Shown one piece after another: positions 1 to 9,296 of a stretch of 64,000 nucleotides of DNA (its first letter is position 1; each line of letters opens with the position of its first letter). A model generated the notes under the pieces. That model saw nothing but the letters and a program-made list of their open reading frames with translations. It ran no database searches and was not told the origin of the DNA. The stretch lies in the NCBI GenBank assembly GCA_014191755.1, contig BJHE01000001.1:62001-126000 (forward strand). Reading direction: 5' to 3'. The stretch comes from Cyanobium sp. (lineage in GTDB: Bacteria; Cyanobacteriota; Cyanobacteriia; PCC-6307; Cyanobiaceae). The translations under genes were made by a program, and so were the position numbers.

Positions 1-1
1 G

Positions 2-517
2 CGCGCCTACAAGGATGAATTGGAGTTTGAAGCGCTGCTCAGCAATCAGCCCGAACCAAGTTCGGAGGAGCTTCAGAAACGCCTCAGCGAAAAGGCGAGG
101 GAACTCCAAGATCAATCCAAGCAGGAAAGCACCCATGCCATCAAAAATGTCTTTGCCGACATCGCAAGCTTGATCGGGTTTGTACTGGTCTGCCTGCTAG
201 GTCAGAGGGATATTCAGATCCTGCGCGGCTTCATCGATGAAGTCGTCTACGGATTGAGTGATAGCGCTAAGGCTTTTACGATCATTCTCGCTACCGACAT
301 TTTCGTGGGTTTCCATAGTCCTGAAGGTTGGACTGTGCTGCTTGATGGGGTCGCCCGCCACCTCGGTCTGCCGGCCAAGGAAAACTTCATCATGCTCTTC
401 ATCGCCACCTTCCCGGTGGTGCTGGCCACGATCTTCAAATACTGGATCTTCCGCTACCTCAATCGCGTCTCCCCTTCTTCGGTGGCCACCTTGCGCACCA
501 TGAATGGCGGTGGTTGA
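2..517 (+). CDS. pxcA: Proton extrusion protein PxcA/CemA family, C-terminal part (5' truncated at window edge)
   Basis: Frame open from base 2 (RAYKDELEFEALL...); C-terminal motifs FADIASLIGFVLVCLLGQRDIQILRGFIDEVVYGLSDSAKAF and DIFVGFHSPEGW typical of CemA/PxcA. Confidence 0.85.
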   Translation, partial: RAYKDELEFEALLSNQPEPSSEELQKRLSEKARELQDQSKQESTHAIKNVFADIASLIGFVLVCLLGQRDIQILRGFIDEVVYGLSDSAKAFTIILATDIFVGFHSPEGWTVLLDGVARHLGLPAKENFIMLFIATFPVVLATIFKYWIFRYLNRVSPSSVATLRTMNGGG

Positions 518-1070
518 TTCCAATCTTCCCCGTTTCACCTTGATCAGTGGTCCTGCCGGTTCAGGCAAGAGCCGCTGGGCTGAACATCTCGCCGCGCAAA
601 GTGGTCTCGAGGTGATTTACATCGCCACCGGTCCCATCCTTGAGGATGATGCCAGCTGGCAGGAGAGGCTGCGACGTCACCGAGATCGTCGTCCGCCGGA
701 CTGGGACCTCTGGGAAGTGGCTGGCGATCTCTCGCCTGCTTTAGGGCGATTGGTTTCGGGGCAGCTCGCCCTGATCGATTCCCTAGGCACCTGGGTGGCG
801 GCCCACCTTGAGGCCGATCAGGGCGAATGGTCGGGTTGTTGTCAGGCCCTGCTGGAGCAGGTGCGAATCGGAGCGGGCCATCTGCTGATGGTGGGCGAGG
901 AATGTGGCTGGGGGGTGGTTCCCCCCACGGCGGTGGGAGGACGTTTCCGGGAGCGGCTCGCTGTCCTGCAACAGCAGCTGGCCGCCGAAGCAGATGCATC
1001 CTGGCTGGTGATTCACGGTCGTGCTCTCAATCTCATGAGCCTGAGCCTTCCGGTGCCGGGTGTCCCCTGA
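504..1070 (+). CDS. cobU: Adenosylcobinamide kinase / adenosylcobinamide-phosphate guanylyltransferase
   Basis: P-loop SGPAGSGKSRWAEHLA, followed by VIYIATGP and RRPPDWDLWEV typical of CobU. Confidence 0.85.
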   Translation: MAVVDSNLPRFTLISGPAGSGKSRWAEHLAAQSGLEVIYIATGPILEDDASWQERLRRHRDRRPPDWDLWEVAGDLSPALGRLVSGQLALIDSLGTWVAAHLEADQGEWSGCCQALLEQVRIGAGHLLMVGEECGWGVVPPTAVGGRFRERLAVLQQQLAAEADASWLVIHGRALNLMSLSLPVPGVP

Positions 1071-1096
1071 TTCCCCCACCAACCGCCCCATCCACC

Positions 1097-1609
1097 ATGC
1101 CCAGGGTCGTTCTCTACCAGCCCCAGATTCCTCCCAACACAGGCAATGTGGCCCGCACCTGCGCCGCCACCGCTACCCAATTGCACCTGATTGAACCGCT
1201 GGGATTTCAGATTGATGACCGTCAGCTGCGCCGAGCCGGCCTCGACTACTGGCCCTTGGTGCCGCTTACGCTGCATCCTGATCTCCTGGCCTTCCTGGCC
1301 CACCAACGAGGCCGGGGCGGCCGCCTGATCGCCCTCAGCAGCCATGCCGCCCAGAGTTACATCGGTTTCAGCTTCCGCCCCGACGACTGGCTGCTCTTCG
1401 GCCGGGAAACGGATGGCCTGCCCTCGGATCTCCAGCAGGAGGCCGACGCCCGCCTGACGATTCCTCTCGCTCGCCCGTCCCTGATGGGGGCTCCCGGCGT
1501 GCGCAGCCTCAATCTCTCAGTTGCCGTGGGTGTGGTTCTGTTTGAAGCCATCCGGCAGCTGAACAGCGGCACAGCCCCTTGGAGTCCCCCCAGCGGCAGT
1601 GGGTTCTGA
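1097..1609 (+). CDS. trmL: tRNA (cytidine(34)-2'-O)-methyltransferase (SPOUT family)
   Basis: MPRVVLYQPQIPPNTGNVARTCAATATQLHLIEPLGF and LLFGRETDGLP, SLNLSVAVGVVLFEA; start moved from the ORF-track start to ATG 1097. Confidence 0.88.
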   Translation: MPRVVLYQPQIPPNTGNVARTCAATATQLHLIEPLGFQIDDRQLRRAGLDYWPLVPLTLHPDLLAFLAHQRGRGGRLIALSSHAAQSYIGFSFRPDDWLLFGRETDGLPSDLQQEADARLTIPLARPSLMGAPGVRSLNLSVAVGVVLFEAIRQLNSGTAPWSPPSGSGF

Positions 1610-1752
1610 GCTGATCGCACTAGATCTGGTGCCCAGCGAGGGCCCGATTTGTCGCAGGGAACACTTGATCCCCAGGAGGCTGGGCGCTACTGTCTGCGCG
1701 GCCCGGGGATGTTGGCTTCTCCAACGGGTCTTGTCCAACGGGTGAATCCTGC

Positions 1753-2643
1753 ATGAAGCCTTACCGATTGATGCTCCCTCTGCTGCTTGCCACACCGGCA
1801 TTGGTGCCTGTGGTTGGCGCAGTTGCAAGCAATCCCGCCTTCAAGGCCCTGGAGCCTGAGGGTTTCCAGATTCTTGATGAGGTTGTGGTGGAGCCCTCTC
1901 CACCCCTGTCCCGCCCATCCACAGACACCTTGATCGCCCAGGAGATCGAGATTCCACGCCGGCCCTCGCTGCCGCCGCCACCGCCGGCCACCACAGTCTC
2001 CACAGTCGTTCGCCTGGGTGACACCCTGCTCAAGATCGCTCAGCGGTACGGCCTCACCATGGGAGAGCTGTTGCAGCTGAATCCCGGCCTGGAAACCGCC
2101 CGTCTCGTGGTCGGCAGTCAGATTCAGGTGGTGAGGTCGGCACCTGGCCGCAGCCGCATGCTGCTCGGCCTGGCTCCGGTAGGAAGTGGAGGGCTGAGCT
2201 GGCCAGAACTTCCCTCCTTCGGCAACGACCAGCGCCCAACGTCCCCCTATCTGCGGGGCAACAGCGCGTTGATCTGGCCAGCCCAGGGAACCTTCACCTC
2301 TGGCTACGGCTGGCGTTGGGGGCGCATGCACAGAGGCATCGACATCGCCAACAACGTCGGTACACCGATCGTGGCAGCGGCTCGTGGTCGGGTGAGCTTC
2401 GCTGGCTGGCACGAAGGCGGCTATGGGTATTTCGTTGAGATCACCCACGAGGATGGAAGCAGAACCCGCTACGGCCACAACAGCAACCTGCTGGTGAGGG
2501 AAGGGCAGCAGGTTGACCAGGGACAGGTGATCAGCCAGATGGGAAGCACAGGACGCAGCACCGGTCCCCATCTTCATTTCGAGGTCCTCCCCCCCGGAGA
2601 GGGGGCGATGAATCCGCTCCAGTTCCTGCCCCCCAGGGCCTGA
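1753..2643 (+). CDS. LysM + M23 family metallopeptidase (secreted murein hydrolase)
   Basis: Signal-like N-terminus, LysM (RLGDTLLKIAQRYGLTMGELLQLNPGL), M23 motifs HRGIDIANNVGTPIVAAARGRV and STGPHLHFEV. Confidence 0.9.
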   Translation: MKPYRLMLPLLLATPALVPVVGAVASNPAFKALEPEGFQILDEVVVEPSPPLSRPSTDTLIAQEIEIPRRPSLPPPPPATTVSTVVRLGDTLLKIAQRYGLTMGELLQLNPGLETARLVVGSQIQVVRSAPGRSRMLLGLAPVGSGGLSWPELPSFGNDQRPTSPYLRGNSALIWPAQGTFTSGYGWRWGRMHRGIDIANNVGTPIVAAARGRVSFAGWHEGGYGYFVEITHEDGSRTRYGHNSNLLVREGQQVDQGQVISQMGSTGRSTGPHLHFEVLPPGEGAMNPLQFLPPRA

Positions 2644-2710
2644 GCAGGGCCAACGCCCTTGCTCCCCTCATGAAGGGTGTCAGTCCATCCCCTAAGATCA
2701 AAGCGTTGGG

Positions 2711-2783
2711 GCTCGGTAGCTCAGCTGGTTAGAGCGTGGGATTCATAACCCCAAGGTCGGGAGTTCAAGTCTCCCCCGAGCCA
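2711..2783 (+). tRNA. tRNA-Met (CAT anticodon)
   Basis: GGCTCGG acceptor pairs with CCGAGCC; GCTC/GAGC D stem; TTCATAA anticodon loop; GGGAG-TTCAAGT-CTCCC T arm. Confidence 0.93.
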
Positions 2784-2832
2784 TGGGCAGTGCTTTTCGA
2801 AGGTGCTGCCAATTAGGGCAACCTCGCGCTGA

Positions 2833-3255
2833 TCAGCGAAGGTCGATTGCCCGCAGTCTTGTGCGGAAGCCGCCGGATTCCGACTCCCCATCTCCATTCT
2901 CCGTTTCCTCGGCAGCCAGGTTGAAGGGGTTCACGGCTGAGCCTTCGTCACCATTGCCTGCCCACGGCACAGAGCCCTGAATGAAGACTGAATCCTGGCG
3001 GCGTGGATCTGCCGCAACCACCACGACCTCCTGGGCGTTCTGCGCCCGACGGCTCCGGCCGTAACCACTTGTGGCCCGATTTTCCAAGGCCCTCGTGAGA
3101 CTGCGGCTGCGGTTCGCAGCCCCCACCGTTTCGCCGTCCTTGGGGCGGATCAGGGGATTGCCCTTGAGTTCCGAACGAACCTGATTGAGAAGCCGGAAGT
3201 GACCGGTGGTGTTGTACTTGCGAAGCACGGCGGGATCCCAGGCCATCAGGCTCAA
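2833..3255 (-). CDS. Conserved cyanobacterial hypothetical protein
   Basis: 140-aa ORF with an ordered N-terminus (MAWDPAVLRKYNTTGHFRLLNQVRSELKGNPLIRPKDGET). Confidence 0.65.
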   Translation of the reverse strand: MSLMAWDPAVLRKYNTTGHFRLLNQVRSELKGNPLIRPKDGETVGAANRSRSLTRALENRATSGYGRSRRAQNAQEVVVVAADPRRQDSVFIQGSVPWAGNGDEGSAVNPFNLAAEETENGDGESESGGFRTRLRAIDLR

Positions 3256-3435
3256 TCAACAGGACGATCTGCTGAGCCTATGGCGGCGCGGCACACCAGG
3301 GGCTTAGCAATTGTGATAGGTTGTTAAGGAGCCAACTGGTAGTCGGTCCGACTTCGCCTGAGTCCCTCGGGCCCGAGTCACTCCGTCAACGCCAAGGCCT
3401 CGGACCTCCACTAAGACACCACCACCTCCCCTCCC

Positions 3436-4026
3436 ATGACCAGGCTCGTCGGTTTGCCGGCTCCCGAATTCACGGCCACGGCTGTTGTGGATCAGGAGTT
3501 CAAAGAGATCAATCTTTCCGACTACCGCGGCAAGTACGTGGTGCTCTTCTTCTATCCGCTCGATTTCACCTTCGTCTGTCCCACGGAGATTACGGCCTTC
3601 AGTGATCGCTACGCTGATTTCACCAGCCGTAACACCGAGGTGCTTGGTGTTTCGGTGGACAGTCAGTTCAGCCACCTGGCCTGGGTGCAGACCGATCGCA
3701 AGGACGGCGGTCTTGGCGATATCGCCTACCCCCTAGTGGCCGATCTGAAGAAGGAGATCGCCGCATCCTACGAGGTTCTTGATGAATCCGCAGGCATCGC
3801 TCTGAGAGGCTTATTCATCATCGACCCCGATGGGGTCATCATGCACAGCACGATCAATAACCTGCCCGTGGGTCGCAGTGTGGATGAAACCCTGCGGGTA
3901 CTGCAGGCCTTCCAGTATGTGCAGTCCCATCCCGATGAGGTCTGCCCCGCCAACTGGCAGCCCGGCGACAAGACGATGAATCCCGATCCCGTCAAGAGCA
4001 AAGATTTCTTTGCCGCTGTAAACTGA
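3436..4026 (+). CDS. 2-Cys peroxiredoxin
   Basis: [20 protein letters not shown] peroxidatic Cys motif and resolving Cys motif [11 protein letters not shown]. Confidence 0.95.
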   Translation: MTRLVGLPAPEFTATAVVDQEFKEINLSDYRGKYVVLFFYPLDFTFVCPTEITAFSDRYADFTSRNTEVLGVSVDSQFSHLAWVQTDRKDGGLGDIAYPLVADLKKEIAASYEVLDESAGIALRGLFIIDPDGVIMHSTINNLPVGRSVDETLRVLQAFQYVQSHPDEVCPANWQPGDKTMNPDPVKSKDFFAAVN

Positions 4027-4073
4027 TCTTCGATCTTCGCTTATTTCGTCCGTTTCGGTAATCGATTCGATGG

Positions 4074-4104
4074 TCGGGGTCCCTGTTGGGGCCCCTTTTT
4101 TTGG
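4074..4104 (+). terminator. Rho-independent terminator after the peroxiredoxin gene
   Basis: GGGGTCCCTGTTGGGGCCCC hairpin followed by TTTTTTT, about 50 bp after the stop codon. Confidence 0.75.
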
Positions 4105-4547
4105 CCACCATCGCTTCGGCGACGCCCCTGATTCACAGCAGGGTCAGCCGGCCCCGCGATCCATCCAGACCCGCCAGCCGACCCAGAGACCGGCACCCCG
4201 AGATCGCCCGGGCGCTAGCGGAGCACCTCCTCCAGGACGAGGTCGCCTGGAAAGCACGTCGTCGAGGCCTTCAGCTGAAGCGGCCTACACCGATGCCAGC
4301 CACCTGCTGCAACAGGCCGGCGTTGCGCCACTGGGTGAGATCATTCAGTCGACTCGGTAGTGAGCCTCCGCTTACATCCTCCAGGGCGCTGCCCCAAGCC
4401 TCCCGCCACGCTGAGCAATGCGGTCCGTGGCCCGATCCCGCCCCGGCCCTCTCCCACTGGGCTCGCCGGGACGCATCGGTGATCCGGGTTCTTTCACCAG
4501 GAGCCCGGGGCCACCGCCACCAGCCGGCTGCCACGGCGATGGACGGA

Positions 4548-5201
4548 TCAGCCCAGGGCGGCCGCCAGAAGCCGCCGGCCGTCGATGCCGCCGGTAGCCG
4601 GGTCGCAGGCCCGCTCCGGGTGGGGCATCAGGCCGAGCACATTGCCTGCCGCATTGGTCAGGCCGGCCACATCGCCCACCGAGCCATTGGGATTGTCGGC
4701 ATAGCGGAGCACCACCCGCCCCTCCTGCTCCAGCTGATCGAGGTGTTCGGCATCGAGCTGGTAGCGGCCCTCACCGTGGGCGATCGGCAGCGTGATCGTT
4801 TCGCCGAGCCCATAGGCTTGAAGCCAAGGACTGGAGGGATTGCTGACCACGAGGTCCACGGGTTGGCAGAGGAAATGAAGGTCTCGGTTGCGGGTGAGGG
4901 CACCGGGCAGCAGGCCCATCTCCGTGAGCACCTGAAATCCGTTGCAGATACCCAAAACCGGCCCACCATTGGCGGCGAAGTCACGCACGGCCTGCAGCAG
5001 CGGCGCAAAGCGGGCAATTGCCCCGCAGCGTAGGTAATCGCCATAGCTGAACCCGCCCGGCAGCACCACGGCATCGATCCCACTGAGTTCCCGTTCCTCA
5101 TGCCAGAGAAAACGGGTCGTCAGTCCCAGACAGCCCTCCAGGGCCCAGCGCACATCCCGGTCGCAATTGGAGCCGGGAAAGACCACCACGCCGATGGTCA
5201 T
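4548..5201 (-). CDS. purQ: Phosphoribosylformylglycinamidine synthase subunit PurQ
   Basis: [53 protein letters not shown]. Confidence 0.95.
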   Translation of the reverse strand: MTIGVVVFPGSNCDRDVRWALEGCLGLTTRFLWHEERELSGIDAVVLPGGFSYGDYLRCGAIARFAPLLQAVRDFAANGGPVLGICNGFQVLTEMGLLPGALTRNRDLHFLCQPVDLVVSNPSSPWLQAYGLGETITLPIAHGEGRYQLDAEHLDQLEQEGRVVLRYADNPNGSVGDVAGLTNAAGNVLGLMPHPERACDPATGGIDGRRLLAAALG

Positions 5202-5470
5202 GGCTCGACTCCGCCGGCGATCTCGGCCAGATCCACGCTCCAGTTTTCGATCACGGGATTGGCAAGCAGCCGGTCACCGAGCAGGTCCAGCCTTGCCTGG
5301 GCCTCCGCCCGGTCCGGTGCCTCCAGATCCACCTCAATGGCCTTACCGATCCGGAGACGTTTCACACCTTCCACCCCAAGCCGTTGGGCAGCGGCTCGAG
5401 TTGCCTCCCCAGCCGGATCAAGCACCGAAGGGCGGAGGGAAACCAGAACACGGGCTTTGAAGAGCGGCAC
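5198..5470 (-). CDS. purS: Phosphoribosylformylglycinamidine synthase subunit PurS
   Basis: ~90-aa protein, [20 protein letters not shown], overlaps the purQ start by 4 bp. Confidence 0.92.
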   Translation of the reverse strand: MPLFKARVLVSLRPSVLDPAGEATRAAAQRLGVEGVKRLRIGKAIEVDLEAPDRAEAQARLDLLGDRLLANPVIENWSVDLAEIAGGVEP

Positions 5471-5563
5471 CGGCGGAGGGCAGGTTTGTTAAATCTTGGC
5501 AGGCCGGCCCCCCCACCCCTCAGGCATCAGAGCAGGTTGAAGAAGGCTTCATCTCATGCTTTC

Positions 5564-5941
5564 GTGGGCTCCTCGCCAGTCTGGGTCAACCAACCGCTCC
5601 GGAGGTCACTGCTGCTGCTGTTGCTGATGGCCGCTGTTCAGCTCAATGCCGGAGCAGAGGTCAGGGCGGCGGTTCCGACCCCAACCCCCCAGGCCATACC
5701 CCTGGAATGCCGGCTGGAGAGAGGACTATGGCAGCCCTGCTGGATGGAGGTGGTGACGATCGGAAGCCAGTGGGCCCTCGTGGTGGGTGCTCAACGCTGG
5801 GAATTCCGCCACGACGGCCGCGGCCGCGTGACCATGCAGCACGGAGCCGGTTCCTGGCGGCCGGTGAGCAGCCGCTGGGAGGACCGCAACAGCCTCTGTT
5901 GGGATGGGGTCTGCGCCCGCGGTGACATCCCCCTGGATTGA
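5564..5941 (+). CDS. Secreted hypothetical protein (start uncertain)
   Basis: Frame of ORF 5384..5941; the start must lie after the purS start; GTG 5564 gives a plausible signal peptide (RRSLLLLLLMAAVQLNAGAEVRA). Confidence 0.55.
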   Translation: MGSSPVWVNQPLRRSLLLLLLMAAVQLNAGAEVRAAVPTPTPQAIPLECRLERGLWQPCWMEVVTIGSQWALVVGAQRWEFRHDGRGRVTMQHGAGSWRPVSSRWEDRNSLCWDGVCARGDIPLD

Positions 5942-5944
5942 GAA

Positions 5945-7084
5945 TCAGGCTGTCGTTCGCGAGCCGATGCTGGCCCAGAGGGAGGCGAAGGCCCGCTCCA
6001 GCCGAGGCGCGTCGGCGGCGGCCCCCAGCACCACCAACTCCAGGGAGGGCTCGGCGGGCACCGAGCCCGGGATTTCCTGGGCTTCATACCAGCAATCCAG
6101 GCGGGCTCCCACGGCTTGGATCTGCAGGGGAAGGCGGCGACCTTCCTGGTGGAGTCGTCCCTTAAGTCGCAAAACCGGTTCCGTGCGGATCAGATGCAGG
6201 AGCTGTTGCTCAAGGGCTTCCCGCTCCCACAGACCGGTGCGGCGGATCACTACGGCCTCCATGGCGACATGGGTGTGGTGGTGCTCATGGTCATGGTCAT
6301 GATCGTGCTCATGGTCATGCTCATGGTCGGATCCGACCGCGCCCTGCTCCGCGGCGTTCCGGAGGTGGGGATCGTCGCTCGGATCAGCGCCCCTGGAGGC
6401 CAGCAGCAGGAACGGATCCACCCTGCCCCGGGCCATTGGGAGCACGGAGGTGCCCGGCCGGAGACGGGGGCGAATCTGGCCAACAACCTGCTCCAACCGT
6501 GTTCCGTCCAAGCGGTCAGCCCGGCTGACGAGAACGAGATCAGCGGCCTCAAGCTGATCCTGGAAGAGGTCCTCGATCGCTCGCAGGTGATCAAGGCTGG
6601 GGTCCGCCCGGCGCTGGGCATCCACCGCCTCGGCATCACCAACCACATGTCCCGCCGCAAGAGCCTCGCCATCCACCACTGTGACCACGGCATGCACGCG
6701 GGTCCGGGTGCGGATGGATGGCCAGCCGAAGGCCGCTACGAGGGGTTCGGGTAGGGCGAGTCCGCTTGTTTCCACCACGATCCCGTCGAGGTCGTCGGAG
6801 CGCTCCAGCAGGCTCAACATGGTGGGCAGAAACTCATCTTGAACCGTGCAGCAGAGGCAGCCGTTGGCCAGTTCCACCAGGCGACCATCCAGTTCCTGGG
6901 CATCACAGAAGCCACAGGCAGCCAGCAGGTCGCCATCGATGCCGATCTCACCGAACTCATTGACCAGAACGGCGAGTTTCAGCCCGCTTTCCAGCAAGAG
7001 GTGACGCAACAGGGTGGTTTTGCCGGAGCCGAGGAAACCGGTCACCACGGTGACCGGCAACCGGCTGGACGGGGAGACGGCCAT
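5945..7084 (-). CDS. CobW/COG0523 family metal-chaperone GTPase with His-rich loop
   Basis: PVTVVTGFLGSGKTTLLRHLL, ELANGCLCCTVQDEF (CXCC), ETSGLALPEPLV; DHEHDHEHDHDHDHEHHHTH segment; start placed at ATG 7084. Confidence 0.92.
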   Translation of the reverse strand: MAVSPSSRLPVTVVTGFLGSGKTTLLRHLLLESGLKLAVLVNEFGEIGIDGDLLAACGFCDAQELDGRLVELANGCLCCTVQDEFLPTMLSLLERSDDLDGIVVETSGLALPEPLVAAFGWPSIRTRTRVHAVVTVVDGEALAAGHVVGDAEAVDAQRRADPSLDHLRAIEDLFQDQLEAADLVLVSRADRLDGTRLEQVVGQIRPRLRPGTSVLPMARGRVDPFLLLASRGADPSDDPHLRNAAEQGAVGSDHEHDHEHDHDHDHEHHHTHVAMEAVVIRRTGLWEREALEQQLLHLIRTEPVLRLKGRLHQEGRRLPLQIQAVGARLDCWYEAQEIPGSVPAEPSLELVVLGAAADAPRLERAFASLWASIGSRTTA

Positions 7085-7086
7085 GC

Positions 7087-7713
7087 TCAACCCACCAGAG
7101 CGGACCAGGTCCAGGCGGCGCCGAGGCCGAGCAACACTGCCGCCATGGTGTGGCGGGTGGTGGCGGAGCAAGCGGCGGCGCTGTGGCGCAGAACACCGAG
7201 GGCCACCAGGAGCAACGCACCCTGGCTGATCAGCAACCCGATCAGGTAGGTGGCGATTGGCGCTGCAGTCCAGCCCAGCACCATTCCGCTGAGCACATAG
7301 CCATGCAAAGCGATCGCCGGGAGCAGGAGGCGGCGGTCCCAGCCCGCCAGGAGAATCAGGGCCACCAATACCAAGCTGAAAGACACCAGGGCTTCGGCCG
7401 CTGGCAGGCCTGGCAGCAGCAGCCCGAGGAAACTGCCACCCAGACCGGTGGCCAGCAGCGCGAGCATCCAGCTGCTGCGGTGACGCAGTCCCACCAGGGA
7501 GAGCGCCAGCAAAAAGAGCAGATGGTCGGGGCCCAGCACCGGGTGGGCCAGGCCGCTCAGCAGGCCGGTGAAGGGGTTGGGCTTGAGATGCAGCAGATGC
7601 ATCAGGTGGTGGGCGTGGGCCGCCTCTGGAAGCAACGCCAGGATCGCCAGGGCAGCGGGCAGCAGGGTTGCCAGGAAGCCGGGGCCCCGGCGCCCGGGAA
7701 GAGCTGAAGTCAT
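7087..7713 (-). CDS. HupE/UreJ family membrane metal transporter (probable cobalt permease)
   Basis: Multi-TM protein with HPVLGPDHLLFLLALSLVGL (HupE/UreJ motif); immediately upstream of the CobW gene and downstream of a cobalamin riboswitch. Confidence 0.85.
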   Translation of the reverse strand: MTSALPGRRGPGFLATLLPAALAILALLPEAAHAHHLMHLLHLKPNPFTGLLSGLAHPVLGPDHLLFLLALSLVGLRHRSSWMLALLATGLGGSFLGLLLPGLPAAEALVSFSLVLVALILLAGWDRRLLLPAIALHGYVLSGMVLGWTAAPIATYLIGLLISQGALLLVALGVLRHSAAACSATTRHTMAAVLLGLGAAWTWSALVG

Positions 7714-7743
7714 AGAAACCGGTCCGCGCCGAATTGTGGGTTT

Positions 7744-7876
7744 AAAACCGGCGGGCGTTCTGACTGGGCCAAAGAGTGGCCTTCACAGCTGCGGGACAGT
7801 GCCGGATTCGGGATCGGAATCCCCCACCGTGCTTTCCCCGTTTCCTTCGCAGGCTGATCCCCTACGAAACCGGTTG
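7744..7876 (-). promoter_or_regulatory. Cobalamin (AdoCbl) riboswitch
   Basis: Minus-strand sequence ...GGGGAAagcaCGGTGgggGATTCCgatcccgaatccggcACTGTCCCGCAGCTGTGAaggccactctttggccCAGTCAGAACGCCCGCCGG...; matches the GGGAA, GGTG-TCC, CCCGC-CTGTGA and B12-box core elements; flanking GGTTT/AAACC can form P1. Confidence 0.88.
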
Positions 7877-7929
7877 AATAAACTCTAGGTGCAGGTTGGA
7901 TGGGTCTCCCCGATACCGCTCCAACCTTG

Positions 7930-7985
7930 AAGCGAACCCACAGAGCGGAAGCGAACCCACAGAGCGGAGGCGAGCCCTCAGAGGG
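7930..7985. repeat. Short tandem repeat (19-bp unit, about 2 exact copies plus one degenerate)
   Basis: AAGCGAACCCACAGAGCGG AAGCGAACCCACAGAGCGG AGGCGAGCCCTCAGAGGG. Confidence 0.85.
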
Positions 7986-7988
7986 GGA

Positions 7989-8591
7989 TCAGCGGCACCG
8001 AAGGCTGTCGCGCGTTGTCACGCCGGTGCGGCTGTTCACACCGCTGGCTCGGGCACAAAGAGCCTTCTGTTCGGGGAGATCCAGGACGGCCTCGCTGAAG
8101 TCGGCTCCCTCAATCTGGGCATCGCGGAAATGGCTCTGCATCAGCATGGCGTTGCTGAACACCGCGCCCCTCAGATCCGCCCCATCAAAGCGGGTGGCGA
8201 AGGCCACCACATCAGCGAGAGAGGCATTGCTCAGGTTTGCCTGCCGCAGGTTGCTGGAGTTGAACACGGCCCCACGCAGGTCGGCATCGTGCAGATCGAA
8301 ACCCTCCATGCTGGCCTTTAGAAACTCCTGTTGCTTGAGATCCCGGCCGTGCATGTCGGGCTGAAGATCCTGGAGACTGCGCTGGCTCCGCAGTTCCGGT
8401 GCCGTGATCGCCAGGGCGGGCTGGGCCAGGGGCGCCAGGGGGATCAGCACCAGCAGCAGTGCCAGGAGGGGAGCCATAGCGGCGCGAAGGATGCCCGCCA
8501 GAGCCCCAACCAATGCCAAGCTCTCACCGGGGCTGATCGAAAGAATCTCCTCTTCCGCCCTGACGGGTGGCCTGCGATTGCCCATAACCAT
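7989..8591 (-). CDS. Pentapeptide-repeat protein, likely exported or thylakoid-lumenal
   Basis: Signal-like hydrophobic N-terminus then LHDADLRGAVFNSSNLRQANLSNASLADV...FDGADLRGAVFSNA repeats. Confidence 0.82.
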   Translation of the reverse strand: MVMGNRRPPVRAEEEILSISPGESLALVGALAGILRAAMAPLLALLLVLIPLAPLAQPALAITAPELRSQRSLQDLQPDMHGRDLKQQEFLKASMEGFDLHDADLRGAVFNSSNLRQANLSNASLADVVAFATRFDGADLRGAVFSNAMLMQSHFRDAQIEGADFSEAVLDLPEQKALCARASGVNSRTGVTTRDSLRCR

Positions 8592-8615
8592 GCTTGTACG
8601 CTTCTGGTCCAAGTT

Positions 8616-9275
8616 ATGGCAGGCATGGCGATGTCCCTGCGGGTGGTGGTTCCCCCCCATCCCCTGATCGCACACTGGCTCACGGTGCTTCGAGATGGCG
8701 GCACACCGCCGCCGTTGTTTGGCACCGCCATGCTCGAACTGGGCCGCTGGCTCACCTATGAGGCCTTGAGGGACTGGTTGCCCCAGAGGGTCGTGGCGGT
8801 GCAGACCCAGCTGGCCACCACGGAGGGCCAGGTGGTGGATGCCACCATCCCTCTGCTGGCTCTTCCCCTGCTCCCGGCAGGCCTGGGTTTATGGGAAGGG
8901 GCCCGCACCGTTTTGCCGGCTTCCGCGCTGGCGCCTCTGTGGATCGAGGAGAAGGGGCGGATCATCGGCCTGCCCGATGCCATCGGCGATCGGGTTGGCG
9001 TTCTGCTCTTCGTTCCCGAGATCACCGCCGCCGATGGTCTGATGCTTGTGCTTGAGCGGCTCGCCCAGCAAGGGGTGCAGGGTGAACGGCTTCGGATCAT
9101 CTCCCTGCTGGCGGCGGCACCGGGGCTGAAGGTCCTTGGCGAGCGATGGAGTGATCTGACGCTCTACTGCGCCTGCATAGACGCCGATGTGGATGGCCAC
9201 GGCCGAATTGTGCCTGGATTCGGGGATGCCGACCTCCGCTTCCGTGGGATCGAGGGCCTGGCTTCCCTAGGGTGA
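8616..9275 (+). CDS. Uracil phosphoribosyltransferase-like protein
   Basis: LRVVVPPHPLIAHWLTVLRDGGTPPPLFGTAMLELGRWLTYEA resembles the UPRT N-terminus (PL..HKLT..RD..T....F....E.. .L..YE); start uncertain. Confidence 0.75.
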   Translation: MAGMAMSLRVVVPPHPLIAHWLTVLRDGGTPPPLFGTAMLELGRWLTYEALRDWLPQRVVAVQTQLATTEGQVVDATIPLLALPLLPAGLGLWEGARTVLPASALAPLWIEEKGRIIGLPDAIGDRVGVLLFVPEITAADGLMLVLERLAQQGVQGERLRIISLLAAAPGLKVLGERWSDLTLYCACIDADVDGHGRIVPGFGDADLRFRGIEGLASLG

Positions 9276-9296
9276 AGAAGATGCTCCGATCCAGTC

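Noticed and set aside
4086-5033. 315-aa plus-strand ORF
   Set aside because: Its 3' two-thirds is antisense to purQ; only the 5' part, in the intergenic gap, was kept as a possible remnant.
6250-6330. Possible CRISPR-like or microsatellite repeat (CATGGT units)
   Set aside because: It is the codon repeat for the His-rich loop of the CobW-like gene; no spacer structure.
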